A DNA stretch of 62,638 nt from Bacteroidales bacterium (GCA_024400875.1 JAKSMB010000008.1:1-62638); one strand, 5' to 3'. Numbered from the stretch's first letter, positions 16,337 through 25,638 are shown. The notes: generated from the sequence alone by a model not told the origin. Numbers and translations are program-made.

Positions 16337-18176
16337 GATATTCTTAGCCAACGTATTCTCCTTCAACGAGCAATACCCGTTGCTTTTCACCCAATTCAAC
16401 TTCTGGGTTTTCTTGGCACTGGTTATGGCCATATTCTCGCTTCTACATAGCAAGCGACTGTTGCGCAACACCTTTTTATTCCTCGCCAGCGTATTCTTCT
16501 ACTACAAAACATCTGGTCTTTTCGTACTTATTCTGATCTTTGATATGTTCTTAGATTACTTCTTAGGAATCTTTATGGACAAATCCAAGCGTCAGGGAGC
16601 CAAGAAGTTTCATCTTATCTTTGGTGTCGTCATCAACTTATTGGTACTCTTCTATTTCAAATACGCCTACTTCTTCACCGATGCCTACAACACCATTGTC
16701 AATAGCCAATACGAAGTCATCAACTGGCTGGCGCAATGGACCAACGATCTCTCTGGCAAAGACTACTTCGATGCCTCCAAGATTCTCCTTCCGGTAGGTA
16801 TTTCCTTCTACACCTTCCAGAACATCAGCTATTTGGTAGATGTATACAAAGGGAAAATCAAGCACGTGGGCAACATCTTGGACTTCGGCTTCTATGTCAG
16901 TTTCTTCCCTCAATTAGTAGCCGGTCCGATTGTTCGTGCCGATCAATTTGTACCACAATTATATAAGAAGTTCTTCCTCAGTCGCCGTCAATTCGGCATT
17001 GCGATGTTTTGGATATTGAATGGTTTAGCTAAGAAGTTGATAATGAGCGACTACTTAGCCGTCAATTTTGTGGACCGCGTTTTCAACAATCCGTCCTTAT
17101 ACACCGCCTTCGAAAACCTGTCAGCATTATTCATTTATTCGTTGCAGGTATATGCCGACTTCTCGGGTTATACAGACATTGCCATTGGCGTAGCGATGCT
17201 GATGGGTTTCTACCTGCCCAAGAACTTCAACTCGCCATACAAAGCTGATTCCCCAAGCAACTTCTGGAAGAGATGGCATATTTCTCTGTCCAAGTGGCTG
17301 CAAGACTACCTCTACATCCCACTGGGCGGTAATCGTAACGCCACCTTTGGCACCTATTTCTGCATCTTACTGATCGCCTCTGTTATCATTTTGTTGACTA
17401 AAAGTGTGGTCATCACCAGTGTAATAGCATCCATTGCCGTTATCGTACTGATTGTCTCATTAGCTTCCCAAAAAGCCAGACTAAAGATCAGCACCAACAT
17501 CAACATGCTGAACACGATGTTGTTAGGCGGTCTATGGCATGGTGCAAGCTGGAACTTTATGATTTGGGGTGGTTTGAATGGTGTTGGTATCTTAGGTTTT
17601 AAGATCTGGAGACATCTGAAACAATGGTTACGCAGTTTGGTATCTGGCATCATCTTCGGGGCCTTTTTCGCCTGCAACTGGTTCTGGCCAAGTCCGGTGC
17701 TGATGATCTTCACCGTTTGGTCGGGCGTATTCTTCGGTGGCACCTTGATCCGCTGCATCTATTCCAGCATCTTCCCTAACAAAGATATTCAATGGTTGAA
17801 CTACAGTTGGAACGTATTTATGACCTTCGTATTCATCTCCTTCACACGATTGTTCTTCCGTTCAGGGTCAAACCTCGATCCAGCCATTGCCAATGAAACC
17901 GCATGGAACACCGCAAAGTCGATGGTAAACAGCATTGGCGGCCACTGGAACATCCCAGCCATCCCCGAGATTTTGAGCAACTACTGGCCTGTATTCATAC
18001 TTTTTGTCATAGGTATGATCATCCACTGGCTGCCCGAACATTTTAAACGCTGGTATCGTGTCAATTTCGCACTCATGCCGTTATGGTTGATGGCGTTGGT
18101 GACGGTTGTTGCCGTATTCTTCCTCTATCAATTCGTTACCGCAGACCTGCAGCCGTTCATCTACTTCCAGTTCTAG
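16317..18176 (+). CDS. MBOAT-family membrane-bound O-acyltransferase (AlgI/DltB-like)
   Basis: 619 residues with about 11-13 membrane helices. Family signatures: FYTFQNISYLVDVYKG, FPQLVAGPIVRA, RWHISLSKWLQDYLYIPLGG and GGLWHGASWNFMIWGGLNG, where His408 is the invariant MBOAT histidine. It starts 20 bases inside the preceding SGNH gene, so translation is coupled. In this family the protein carries an acetyl or other acyl group across the inner membrane for attachment to an exported polysaccharide or wall polymer. No glycosyltransferases are next to it, so the polymer is not indicated by context. Confidence 0.92.
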   Translation: MTLNNLKIFLANVFSFNEQYPLLFTQFNFWVFLALVMAIFSLLHSKRLLRNTFLFLASVFFYYKTSGLFVLILIFDMFLDYFLGIFMDKSKRQGAKKFHLIFGVVINLLVLFYFKYAYFFTDAYNTIVNSQYEVINWLAQWTNDLSGKDYFDASKILLPVGISFYTFQNISYLVDVYKGKIKHVGNILDFGFYVSFFPQLVAGPIVRADQFVPQLYKKFFLSRRQFGIAMFWILNGLAKKLIMSDYLAVNFVDRVFNNPSLYTAFENLSALFIYSLQVYADFSGYTDIAIGVAMLMGFYLPKNFNSPYKADSPSNFWKRWHISLSKWLQDYLYIPLGGNRNATFGTYFCILLIASVIILLTKSVVITSVIASIAVIVLIVSLASQKARLKISTNINMLNTMLLGGLWHGASWNFMIWGGLNGVGILGFKIWRHLKQWLRSLVSGIIFGAFFACNWFWPSPVLMIFTVWSGVFFGGTLIRCIYSSIFPNKDIQWLNYSWNVFMTFVFISFTRLFFRSGSNLDPAIANETAWNTAKSMVNSIGGHWNIPAIPEILSNYWPVFILFVIGMIIHWLPEHFKRWYRVNFALMPLWLMALVTVVAVFFLYQFVTADLQPFIYFQF

Positions 18177-18216
18177 AGTGGCAGAGTTACAGAGTGGCCA
18201 AGAGCTAAAAGCCAAT

Positions 18217-18250
18217 GGCTAACGGCTAACGGCTAACGTCCAATGGTTAA
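18217..18250. repeat. Heptamer tandem repeat GGCTAAC x3 with degenerate flanks
   Basis: Three perfect copies of GGCTAAC (18217-18237) are bordered by GCCAAT on the left and GTCCAATGGTTAA on the right, in the gap between the MBOAT gene and bamD. A related heptamer array lies at 47701-47734. Confidence 0.8.
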
Positions 18251-18289
18251 AAAAAACGCCGTACACTTCCTATTTATCCCCTTTTTTTA

Positions 18290-18297
18290 TATCTTTG
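18290..18297 (+). promoter_or_regulatory. Promoter -7 element of the bamD operon
   Basis: TATCTTTG (Bacteroidota -7 type) lies 16 bases before the bamD ATG, which implies a very short leader. It heads the run bamD, rpoZ, coaBC, DUF4835, recN. Confidence 0.6.
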
Positions 18298-18313
18298 CCC
18301 GATTTGAAATACT

Positions 18314-19228
18314 ATGGTAAAGAACAGTTGTAAGTTATTAATACTCTTATTTTTAGCTTCCTCCGTGAATCTTTATGCTGCGGATGTTATGTCTTCATTT
18401 TTGCCAAAAGTGGAGACCATCACACGTGTAACCGACACTATACCAGCAAAAGAGAAGGCGACGAAGGCTAAAAAAACAAATTCAAAAGCAAAGAAAGTAA
18501 CCTTCGAAAACTTTGACCAAAGTTATGAACGAGCTATGCGTTACTACAAGAACGGCTCGTACCTTTCTGCGGCCGGTCTTTTCGAGGAGCTCTACCCTCT
18601 TTCCTTAGGTACGCCGCGTGCCGACACCATCCTATACTTGTTCGCTCACAGTTATTATATGAACAAGGACTACAGCATGGCGGCTTTCCATTTTCACGAC
18701 TACGTCAAACGTTTCCCAAACACCGAGAGGACTGAAGACGCCTTTTACTATTGTGTGTCTGCCATTTACAACACTTCTCCCGACTATTATCTGGATCAAT
18801 CCAGCACGCAATATGCCATTGATGAGATCAAGGCATTCATCCAAGCTTATCCAGACAACAAGCACATCGAAGAATGTAATGAAATGCTGGATGCTTTGCG
18901 TTTGAAGTTAGCCCGTAAAGACCTTGAAATCTTAATATTGTACTACAACACCGATCATTACGAAGCTTGTCAGATTGCTGCCAAGAACTTCTTCAACGAA
19001 TATTCTTACTCACCTTTAATGTCCGAGGCGGTTTACTACCTGGTGCTCAACAATTATGAATACGCACGTAAGAGTGTGGAAGGCAAGAAGTTGGAGCGTT
19101 ACAAAGCCTGCCAGGAAGCCTGCTTGAAGATGGAGCTCAGCTACAGCGATTCCAAGTATTACAAAGAAACCAGCAAAATCGCACAGGACGTTGCTAAACA
19201 ATTAGAAAAATATAATAAACAAAACTAA
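18314..19228 (+). CDS. bamD: Outer membrane protein assembly factor BamD
   Basis: 304 residues. A hydrophobic N-terminal signal is followed by a Lys-rich linker and TPR-like helical repeats: FDQSYERAMRYYKNGSYLSAAGLFEELYP, YLFAHSYYMNKDYSMAAFHFHDYVKRFPNT and DALRLKLARKDLEILILYYNT. These match BamD/YfiO, the lipoprotein partner of BamA in inserting beta-barrel proteins. A lipobox Cys is not obvious (the signal reads SSVNLYAADV), so membrane attachment may differ here or the start may be misplaced. The downstream order rpoZ, coaBC, DUF4835, recN is the standard Bacteroidota neighbourhood for bamD. Confidence 0.92.
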   Translation: MVKNSCKLLILLFLASSVNLYAADVMSSFLPKVETITRVTDTIPAKEKATKAKKTNSKAKKVTFENFDQSYERAMRYYKNGSYLSAAGLFEELYPLSLGTPRADTILYLFAHSYYMNKDYSMAAFHFHDYVKRFPNTERTEDAFYYCVSAIYNTSPDYYLDQSSTQYAIDEIKAFIQAYPDNKHIEECNEMLDALRLKLARKDLEILILYYNTDHYEACQIAAKNFFNEYSYSPLMSEAVYYLVLNNYEYARKSVEGKKLERYKACQEACLKMELSYSDSKYYKETSKIAQDVAKQLEKYNKQN

Positions 19229-19237
19229 CATAATAGA

Positions 19238-19567
19238 ATGAAAGCTGCAGATTACAAAAAATTGAAGACAGACGTCTTCGCTAAGACCAAAGACATCAGA
19301 CAATTTGATAAAGAGACTGGCAACTACTACAAGAGCATTGCCATTATGTCGAAGAGAGCTGATCAAATTGCTGCTGACTTAAAGCAAGAATTTCTGGAAA
19401 GTTCACAGCAATATGCATCTAGTGCAGATTCAGCTGAGGAAGCATACGAAAACCGTGAGCAGATCGAATTGTCAAAGTTCTACGAACAATTGCCAAAGCC
19501 TACGCAATTGGCATTATATGAATTTGAAAACGGTCAAGTTTATTTCAGAGATCCAGAAGAAGACTAA
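19238..19567 (+). CDS. rpoZ: RNA polymerase omega subunit, Bacteroidota type
   Basis: 109 residues. The pattern DYKKLKTDVFAKTKDI, GNYYKSIAIMSKRADQIAADLKQEF, ENREQIELSKFYEQLPKPTQLA and the ending GQVYFRDPEE is the Bacteroidota form of omega, diverged from the E. coli protein. It sits 9 bases after bamD and 6 bases before coaBC. Omega helps assemble and stabilise RNA polymerase. Confidence 0.88.
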   Translation: MKAADYKKLKTDVFAKTKDIRQFDKETGNYYKSIAIMSKRADQIAADLKQEFLESSQQYASSADSAEEAYENREQIELSKFYEQLPKPTQLALYEFENGQVYFRDPEED

Positions 19568-19573
19568 CATTCG

Positions 19574-20800
19574 ATGGTAGCAGAACTTACAGGTAAACAT
19601 ATAGTCATCGGCATCACAGGAGGCATTGCCGCATACAAGACGATGTTCTTGATTCGTCAATTCAAGAGCAGTGGTTGTGACGTACGAGTGGTAGCCACAC
19701 GCAGCGCCTTAGAGTTTGTCACGCCCTTGACGATTGAGACCTTGTCGCAGAACAAGTTATATGTCGACCTGTTTGAACCGACGGCACAACGGGACGTGCA
19801 GCACATCAGTATGGCCGATTGGGCCGATTGTGTGATCATCGCCCCTGCCACCGCCAACATCATTGGAAAATACGCACACGGCATTGCCGACGATGCCCTG
19901 TCAACCTTGCTTTTAGCTACACGCAAGCCCATCTTCATCGCACCGGCGATGAACAACCAGATGTATGCAGAGCCCACCGTACAGCACAACATAGAGCTGT
20001 TGCGACAAAAAGGGGTGCACATCATCGAACCGCAATGTGGTTTCCTAGCCTGTGGAACTACGGGTACCGGAAGGATGGAAGAACCAGAGAATATCTTTAC
20101 TATAGTACAAAATCATTTCAAATCACAACAACTATTCTCTGGCAAGCGCGTGATGATCACCGCTGGTCCGACCTACGAGCCTATTGATCCTGTACGTTTT
20201 ATAGGAAATCATTCCTCCGGACTTATGGGTTATGCTTTAGCAGAGGCAGCTGCCGAGATGGGAGCTGATGTCACTTTGGTGTCTGGTCCAACCTCATTGA
20301 CCATCAACCACCCGATGGTGAAACGCATCGATGTGATGACTGCCGAGCAGATGTATGAGCAATGTATGGCTATTGCCAGTGAGCAAGATGTCATGATATT
20401 GGCCGCCGCAGTAGCCGACTACACGCCAAAAGAAGTTGCATCAGAAAAGATCAAGAAAAAAACAGACAATCTTGACATTCAGTTAGTCAAGACCAAAGAC
20501 ATCTTGGCATCCATCGGCAAACAGAAGCAGGATCATCAATTTTTAGTCGGTTTTGCATTAGAAACACAAAACGAAAAGGTAAATGCATTGCAAAAGTTGC
20601 ATAATAAAAACGCGGACCTCATCGTTTTAAACTCGCTGCGCACCAAAGGCGCCGGATTCCGCACCCCCACAAACCAGGTGGTGATGATTACCCGAGACGA
20701 GCAAACCTTTGAAAGCGAGCTCAAGAGTAAGCGAGAAATCGCATACGACATCCTTCAGGTTGTCAACCAATTAACGAACCCTCAAGACGTGCAAGAATGA
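19574..20800 (+). CDS. coaBC: Bifunctional phosphopantothenoylcysteine decarboxylase / synthetase
   Basis: 408 residues. The N-terminal CoaC flavoprotein half shows IGITGGIAAYKT (FMN site), HISMADWADCVIIAPATANIIGK (active His) and CGFLACGTTGTGRM with Cys160. The C-terminal CoaB half starts at VMITAGPTYEPIDPVRFI and contains NHSSGLMGYALAEAA and AAAVADYTP. Together they convert 4'-phosphopantothenate plus cysteine to 4'-phosphopantetheine in coenzyme A synthesis. It overlaps the next gene by four bases (ATGA-type coupling). Confidence 0.96.
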   Translation: MVAELTGKHIVIGITGGIAAYKTMFLIRQFKSSGCDVRVVATRSALEFVTPLTIETLSQNKLYVDLFEPTAQRDVQHISMADWADCVIIAPATANIIGKYAHGIADDALSTLLLATRKPIFIAPAMNNQMYAEPTVQHNIELLRQKGVHIIEPQCGFLACGTTGTGRMEEPENIFTIVQNHFKSQQLFSGKRVMITAGPTYEPIDPVRFIGNHSSGLMGYALAEAAAEMGADVTLVSGPTSLTINHPMVKRIDVMTAEQMYEQCMAIASEQDVMILAAAVADYTPKEVASEKIKKKTDNLDIQLVKTKDILASIGKQKQDHQFLVGFALETQNEKVNALQKLHNKNADLIVLNSLRTKGAGFRTPTNQVVMITRDEQTFESELKSKREIAYDILQVVNQLTNPQDVQE

Positions 20801-21702
20801 AAAGGATTCTATACTTATGCCTTTTAATGGTTCTGGGTTCCTGCCTTTATGCGCAGGATTTTCAATGTTCCATTTCCGTCAATGCCAACCAAGTGACGGG
20901 TGGTTCAAACCAGCAACGTTACAACGATCTTCAACAAAAACTTTATCAGTTTGTACACGATCGCAAATGGTGCCAATACACATTGAAGACCAACGAGCGC
21001 ATTGAATGTGCCATCCAGATAAACCTCACAAAGGTATCCGGTGATGTTATGGAAGGAACGATGACCGTCATCTTACAACGTCCTGTATATAAGGCAAGTT
21101 ATAAGACCACATTGCTAAACTTCCAAGACAAGAACATCCAGTTCACCTACGCCGATGGTGATCCGTTGGAGTATTCCGACAATGCAAACATTTCGCAGTT
21201 CACCTCCCTTTTGGCATATTATTTGAACCTATTTCTTGCCGTTGAGTTCGACAGTTTCTCTATGAATGGAGGAGCGCCGTACTACAACAAGATGCAAACC
21301 ATCGTCAACTTCAACCAGTCGGCCAAAGAAAAAGGCTGGAGTGTTGCCGACAATGGTCAAAGCAACCGTTACTGGATCACCGAAAACCTTACCAACAGCA
21401 CATACAGCAAGTTGCACGATTTCTTCTACCAATACCATCGTTTAGGTCTTGACGTCATGAACGAAACTCCGGATGCCGGACGCGCCGTCATCTTGGAAAG
21501 TTTGAAGTTGTTACAACAGGTACATGCTCAGAAATCAAATCTTGCGTTGGTAAAAGTCATCTGCTCCACCAAGGCTGACGAAATCGTCAACATCTTCAAA
21601 GAGGGTATGCCTAATGAAAAGACGCAGGTCATCAACATCATGAAGCAGATCGACCCGACCAACTCGTCACGATACGATGCCATCAACTCCACAAGCAAAT
21701 AA
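20797..21702 (+). CDS. DUF4835 family secreted protein
   Basis: 301 residues with a signal peptide (cut near LYAQ, residue 19). The sequence QDFQCSISVNANQVTGGSNQQ and DRKWCQYTLKTNERIEC followed by LPVY-like strands is typical of DUF4835, a conserved Bacteroidota family of unknown role found between coaBC and recN. It overlaps coaBC by four bases and ends 6 bases before recN. Periplasmic or outer-membrane location is inferred from the signal peptide and conserved linkage to bamD. Function is not known to me. Confidence 0.88.
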   Translation: MKRILYLCLLMVLGSCLYAQDFQCSISVNANQVTGGSNQQRYNDLQQKLYQFVHDRKWCQYTLKTNERIECAIQINLTKVSGDVMEGTMTVILQRPVYKASYKTTLLNFQDKNIQFTYADGDPLEYSDNANISQFTSLLAYYLNLFLAVEFDSFSMNGGAPYYNKMQTIVNFNQSAKEKGWSVADNGQSNRYWITENLTNSTYSKLHDFFYQYHRLGLDVMNETPDAGRAVILESLKLLQQVHAQKSNLALVKVICSTKADEIVNIFKEGMPNEKTQVINIMKQIDPTNSSRYDAINSTSK

Positions 21703-21708
21703 AGACTG

Positions 21709-23367
21709 ATGCTCCGCAACCTGCAAATCGAAAACTATGCCCTGATACATTCCCTTGACATCTCTTTCGACAAGGGTTTCACGGCTATTACTGGTGAAAC
21801 AGGTGCGGGAAAATCCATCCTCTTGGGTGCACTTTCTCTATTGATGGGCAATCGTGCCGACACGGATGTTCTCAACGACAAAAGCAGGAAGTGCTATGTT
21901 GAAGGCACTTTTGATATCGGCACACTTTCCTTGCAATCATTCTTTGAGGAAAACGACCTCGACTATCAGGACTGCACCACGATCAGACGAGAAATCAACG
22001 AACACGGAAAATCGCGTGCCTTCATCAACGACACTCCCGTAAACCTAACCATACTCCGCACATTCGCATCACAGTTATTGGACATCCATTCTCAGCATCA
22101 GAACCTTATGCTGCAAGATTCGGGTTTCCGCTTGGGTATCTTAGACCAATATGCTCAGAATGGCAAATTGCTTCAGCACTATCAGCAGGAATATGCCAAA
22201 CTGAAGAAGCTGGAAGTTGAATATGCCAAGCTGAAAAAAGAATGTACGGATGCGGCCTTGCAACAAGAGTTCAACCTGTTCACTGTAAATGAACTTGAGC
22301 AGGCCAACTTAGTTACAGATGAGCAAGAAGATGCTGAGCAGAAAATTCAGTTGTTGAGTCATGCAGAAGAAATCAAGACCCACCTGTTTGCTGCTTCGAA
22401 AATGTTATCTGAAAACGATGGCGAGAACATCATACAGCAACTGAAAGCTGTACAAACCGAATGCAATGCCCTCTGCAATTTGGGAACAATCTTCGAAGAA
22501 TTGAAATCCAGACTTCAGACGGTATCCATTGAATTACAAGACATCGCCTACGAGATTTCCAAACAAGAGAACGAAATCGAGGTAAACCCGCAAGAGTTAG
22601 AACGACTAAACGAACGTATCGATTTAATATACAGTTTAGAGCACAAATATCAAGTTGAGAGCATTGCTGCACTGCAAGAACTAACCGAAAAGCTGAAAGA
22701 AGAAGTCAGCGCTTACAGCGATAATAAAGAAAAGCTCAACGAGATAGAGGCATCACTGCAAAAGCAACGTAGCGATGTCGCGGCATTAGCACATAAGCTT
22801 AGCGAATCCAGAAAGCAGGTTGTTGGTTCATTCTGCCAGGAGATAGAACAACGTCTGGGCACATTGGGCATGCTCAACAGCCGGTTTGAGATTAGTTTCA
22901 AGGAGAGCACCGATCTGCAGTCACAAGGCATCGACAGCATCCTTTTCCTGTTTTCCGCCAACAAAGGCGTTGCCCCTGCAGACCTGAGCAAGGTTGCCTC
23001 CGGCGGTGAAATGTCGCGATTAATGTTGGCATTGAAATCCATCATCACCGACAGCACCTTACTGCCGACCGTTATCTTTGATGAGATCGACACCGGCATT
23101 TCCGGTGAGACTGCCAGTAGAGTAGCCACCGTAATGGGTGCATTATCCGAGCATCATCAGGTGATCGCCATCACGCATTTACCTCAAATAGCAGCGCGTG
23201 GCGACCAGCACTTGTTTGTATACAAAGAGACATCCGGCGAGAAAACGGTTTCCAACATCCGAACTTTGGGCAATGACGAACGTATTGACGCACTTGCCGC
23301 AATGTTGAGTGGCAGTACTATCACAGAAGCAGCCCGCAGCACGGCAAAAGAATTGATGAAGAATTAA
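21709..23367 (+). CDS. recN: DNA repair protein RecN
   Basis: 552 residues, the usual RecN size. Walker A is GETGAGKS (residues 29-36), followed by two coiled-coil arms (rich in Glu, Lys, Gln, about residues 160-400). The C-terminal half has the ABC signature KVASGGEMSRLMLALK, Walker B VIFDEIDTGISGETA and the H-loop VIAITHLPQIAARGDQHL. This SMC-like ATPase binds broken DNA ends and helps recombinational repair. It ends the bamD-coaBC-recN run. Confidence 0.96.
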   Translation: MLRNLQIENYALIHSLDISFDKGFTAITGETGAGKSILLGALSLLMGNRADTDVLNDKSRKCYVEGTFDIGTLSLQSFFEENDLDYQDCTTIRREINEHGKSRAFINDTPVNLTILRTFASQLLDIHSQHQNLMLQDSGFRLGILDQYAQNGKLLQHYQQEYAKLKKLEVEYAKLKKECTDAALQQEFNLFTVNELEQANLVTDEQEDAEQKIQLLSHAEEIKTHLFAASKMLSENDGENIIQQLKAVQTECNALCNLGTIFEELKSRLQTVSIELQDIAYEISKQENEIEVNPQELERLNERIDLIYSLEHKYQVESIAALQELTEKLKEEVSAYSDNKEKLNEIEASLQKQRSDVAALAHKLSESRKQVVGSFCQEIEQRLGTLGMLNSRFEISFKESTDLQSQGIDSILFLFSANKGVAPADLSKVASGGEMSRLMLALKSIITDSTLLPTVIFDEIDTGISGETASRVATVMGALSEHHQVIAITHLPQIAARGDQHLFVYKETSGEKTVSNIRTLGNDERIDALAAMLSGSTITEAARSTAKELMKN

Positions 23368-23417
23368 TACATTATATAATTATAGTAAACGAGAATAGAA
23401 ATTAAAAAGACAAGAAT

Positions 23418-24092
23418 ATGAAACGTACTGCAATACTTTTAATATCCATCTGTATGCTTGTTTTATCAGCGCAAGCACAACGTAATAAATCGCAACAGAT
23501 AAGTCGTTTCCTGTATATGTCATCCATCGGCTATTCCGGTGGTGTTGGAAACATTGAATTGCTGGATTATCACAACGATGCCTTTCTTCCCATCCATTAC
23601 GACGAGAATAGCATCTTGAAAACTATCCGTAACAACAATTTCAACATTGATGTAAATCAACTTTTTGCCTATCAGTTCAACAACTATTTCTATATGGGTA
23701 TCGGTGCTGGCATCAGTTTCTGGCATTACACGGCATTCGTGCCATTGTACCTCAACCTAAGTGTAAATATGATGGATAGCAAGATTGCTCCAACAGCATA
23801 TCTGAATTTGGGTTATTCATTCAAATGGTACATTTCCTCACAACCGGAAGTCATGACGCGTGTAGTACACGGTGCCACTACCGGTCCAATGGGTGAATTT
23901 GGTTTAGGTGTACGCATCAAGTTAAACGACAAGTTAGGTCTTCTGTTAGCAGGCAATTACAAAGTTCAACATTCATCCATCAACTACACCATTCCTGATG
24001 CAGCTGCTGGTGATTTCTCGGCTTTCTACACCAATGCTTCACAGAATCTCTTGTACCACTTTGCAGGAATCCGCTTAGGTTTGCAATATTAA
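23418..24092 (+). CDS. Putative outer-membrane beta-barrel protein
   Basis: 224 residues. A signal peptide (MKRTAILLISICMLVLSAQAQ) is followed by alternating hydrophobic/aromatic strands: YQFNNYFYMGIGAGISFWHYT, LYLNLSVNMM, PTAYLNLGYSFKWYIS, EFGLGVRIKLNDKLGLLLAGNYKV and a final LYHFAGIRLGLQY ending in an aromatic residue as for barrel C-terminal strands. The size fits an 8-stranded barrel. No specific family is recognised; the ligand or role is unknown. It lies between recN and xseB. Confidence 0.65.
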   Translation: MKRTAILLISICMLVLSAQAQRNKSQQISRFLYMSSIGYSGGVGNIELLDYHNDAFLPIHYDENSILKTIRNNNFNIDVNQLFAYQFNNYFYMGIGAGISFWHYTAFVPLYLNLSVNMMDSKIAPTAYLNLGYSFKWYISSQPEVMTRVVHGATTGPMGEFGLGVRIKLNDKLGLLLAGNYKVQHSSINYTIPDAAAGDFSAFYTNASQNLLYHFAGIRLGLQY

Positions 24093-24104
24093 TATTTCAC
24101 ATCT

Positions 24105-24299
24105 ATGAAAGAGAATCTCACCTATACGGAAGCTTTCGAGCAGCTCCAATCTATCGTAAAGCAGATGGAAAATGCAGACATCAATGTTGATGATTTGGCT
24201 GAGAACATCAAGACAGCCACCAAGCTCATCAAGATCTGCAAGGACAAGCTGACCAAGACCGAAGAAGAAGTGAATAAAACCATTGCCGAGTTATCCTAA
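24105..24299 (+). CDS. xseB: Exodeoxyribonuclease VII small subunit
   Basis: 64 residues, two helices: LTYTEAFEQLQSIVKQMENADINVDDLAENIKTATKLIKICKDKL in pieces is the XseB pattern (the tyr-x-x-ala-x-x-leu-x-x-ile start and the LIKICKDKL second helix). With XseA it forms the enzyme that degrades single-stranded DNA. The large-subunit gene xseA, which often precedes it, is not adjacent and is not seen in the window. The O-methyltransferase gene begins one base after its stop. Confidence 0.9.
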   Translation: MKENLTYTEAFEQLQSIVKQMENADINVDDLAENIKTATKLIKICKDKLTKTEEEVNKTIAELS

Positions 24300-24300
24300 G

Positions 24301-24951
24301 ATGTCCACTTTTGAACTGATCGATCAAGAAATCGAAGCCTACTGCGAGTCGCACACCTCACCGGAGAGCGACCTGCTATACCGTTTGAATCGTCAGACAC
24401 ACCTTGAGACGATCAATCCCCGGATGCTATCCGGGCAGCAGCAGGGACTACTTTTAGCATTTATCTCCAAGATGATGCGACCTCGTTACATTTTAGAAGT
24501 TGGAACCTTCACCGGATATTCAGCCTTATGTTTGGCAGAAGGATTGACCAGTGATGGCGAGTTGCATACCATCGAGAACAACATCGAATTTGAGGATCGC
24601 ATTTGCCAATATTTTGAACGTTCACCACTCGGCCCCAAAATCAAATTACACATTGGCGATGCCAAAGAAGTTATCAGTCAGTTAGACTACACGTGGGATT
24701 TAGTCTTTATCGATGCAGAGAAAGAAGACTATCAAGCCTACTACGACCTTGTTTTACCGAAAGTTCGAAAAGGAGGTTTCATATTGGTTGACAACGTATT
24801 ATGGAACGGGAAAGTCACCAAGGATGTAGCCCACAACGACAAAGACACCAAAGCCATCTTAGCTTTCAACGAATTCATTCAACAGGACGAACGAGTACGG
24901 AACCTGCTATTACCTTTCAGAGATGGCATAATGATTATTGAAAAACAGTAA
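24301..24951 (+). CDS. Class I SAM-dependent O-methyltransferase (CCoAOMT-like)
   Basis: 216 residues from the ATG at 24301, one base after the xseB stop; an earlier in-frame ATG lies inside xseB. The SAM-binding motif I is ILEVGTFTGYSALCLAEGL, followed by GELHTIENN, WDLVFIDAEKEDYQAYYD (metal-binding Asp) and GGFILVDNVLWNGKV. This is the caffeoyl-CoA/catechol O-methyltransferase-like group. In bacteria the substrate is usually unknown, and some members modify tRNA. Coupled position before trmD hints at RNA or cofactor modification but does not prove it. Confidence 0.88.
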   Translation: MSTFELIDQEIEAYCESHTSPESDLLYRLNRQTHLETINPRMLSGQQQGLLLAFISKMMRPRYILEVGTFTGYSALCLAEGLTSDGELHTIENNIEFEDRICQYFERSPLGPKIKLHIGDAKEVISQLDYTWDLVFIDAEKEDYQAYYDLVLPKVRKGGFILVDNVLWNGKVTKDVAHNDKDTKAILAFNEFIQQDERVRNLLLPFRDGIMIIEKQ

Positions 24952-24954
24952 GCT

Positions 24955-25638
24955 ATGCGTATTGACATACTCACCCTTTTCCCGGAAATGTTTGACGGAG
25001 TGCTTGGAAGTTCCATTCTAAAGAGAGCCATCAACAAGCAGTTTCTGGAAGTACACACGCACGACATCCGCGACTACACCACCGACAAGCATCGCAAGGC
25101 CGATGACTATCCATTTGGGGGTGGTGCTGGAATGGTGATGATGATTGAGCCCATCTCACGTTTGATAGAGAAATTGAAGAGCGAACGCGAATATGACGCC
25201 ATTTATCTGATGGCTCCAGATGGGCAGCAATTCAACCAGCAGAAGGCCAATGCAATGTCCATGCTCAACAACATTATGATTTTATGCGGCCATTACAAAG
25301 GCGTTGACGAACGCGTGCGAGACCTGTATATTACGGAAGACTTAAGCATTGGCGACTACGTTCTTTCGGGTGGTGAGTTGGCGGCGATGGTCATCACCGA
25401 CGCATTGGCACGTATCATCCCTGGCGTGATTGGCGACAGCACCTCTGCTCTTTCCGACTCCTTCCAGGATGGATTACTATCCGCCCCCGTTTACACACGT
25501 CCTGCCGACTTCAGAGGCCATCGTGTCCCTGACGTGCTACTATCGGGCAACGACAAGCTTATCGCAGAGTGGACGCTTAACCAACAATTGGAACGAACCA
25601 AGGCTCGTCGTCCAGATCTTTTAGGATCGCAAGAATAA
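24955..25638 (+). CDS. trmD: tRNA (guanine-37-N1)-methyltransferase
   Basis: 227 residues, normal size. TrmD motifs: [15 protein letters not shown] at the start, [41 protein letters not shown] (the trefoil-knot SAM site, here with [11 protein letters not shown]) and [19 protein letters not shown] (as [10 protein letters not shown]). It methylates G37 of tRNAs to prevent frameshifting. It lies 3 bases after the O-methyltransferase gene and 2 bases before the ligase-like gene. Ribosomal genes rpsP and rplS, often neighbours in other phyla, are absent. Confidence 0.96.
   Translation: MRIDILTLFPEMFDGVLGSSILKRAINKQFLEVHTHDIRDYTTDKHRKADDYPFGGGAGMVMMIEPISRLIEKLKSEREYDAIYLMAPDGQQFNQQKANAMSMLNNIMILCGHYKGVDERVRDLYITEDLSIGDYVLSGGELAAMVITDALARIIPGVIGDSTSALSDSFQDGLLSAPVYTRPADFRGHRVPDVLLSGNDKLIAEWTLNQQLERTKARRPDLLGSQE

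Noticed and set aside
13575-18176. Alginate biosynthesis locus
   Set aside because: MBOAT and SGNH proteins resemble AlgI/J/X, but no polymerase, epimerase or export gene is present.
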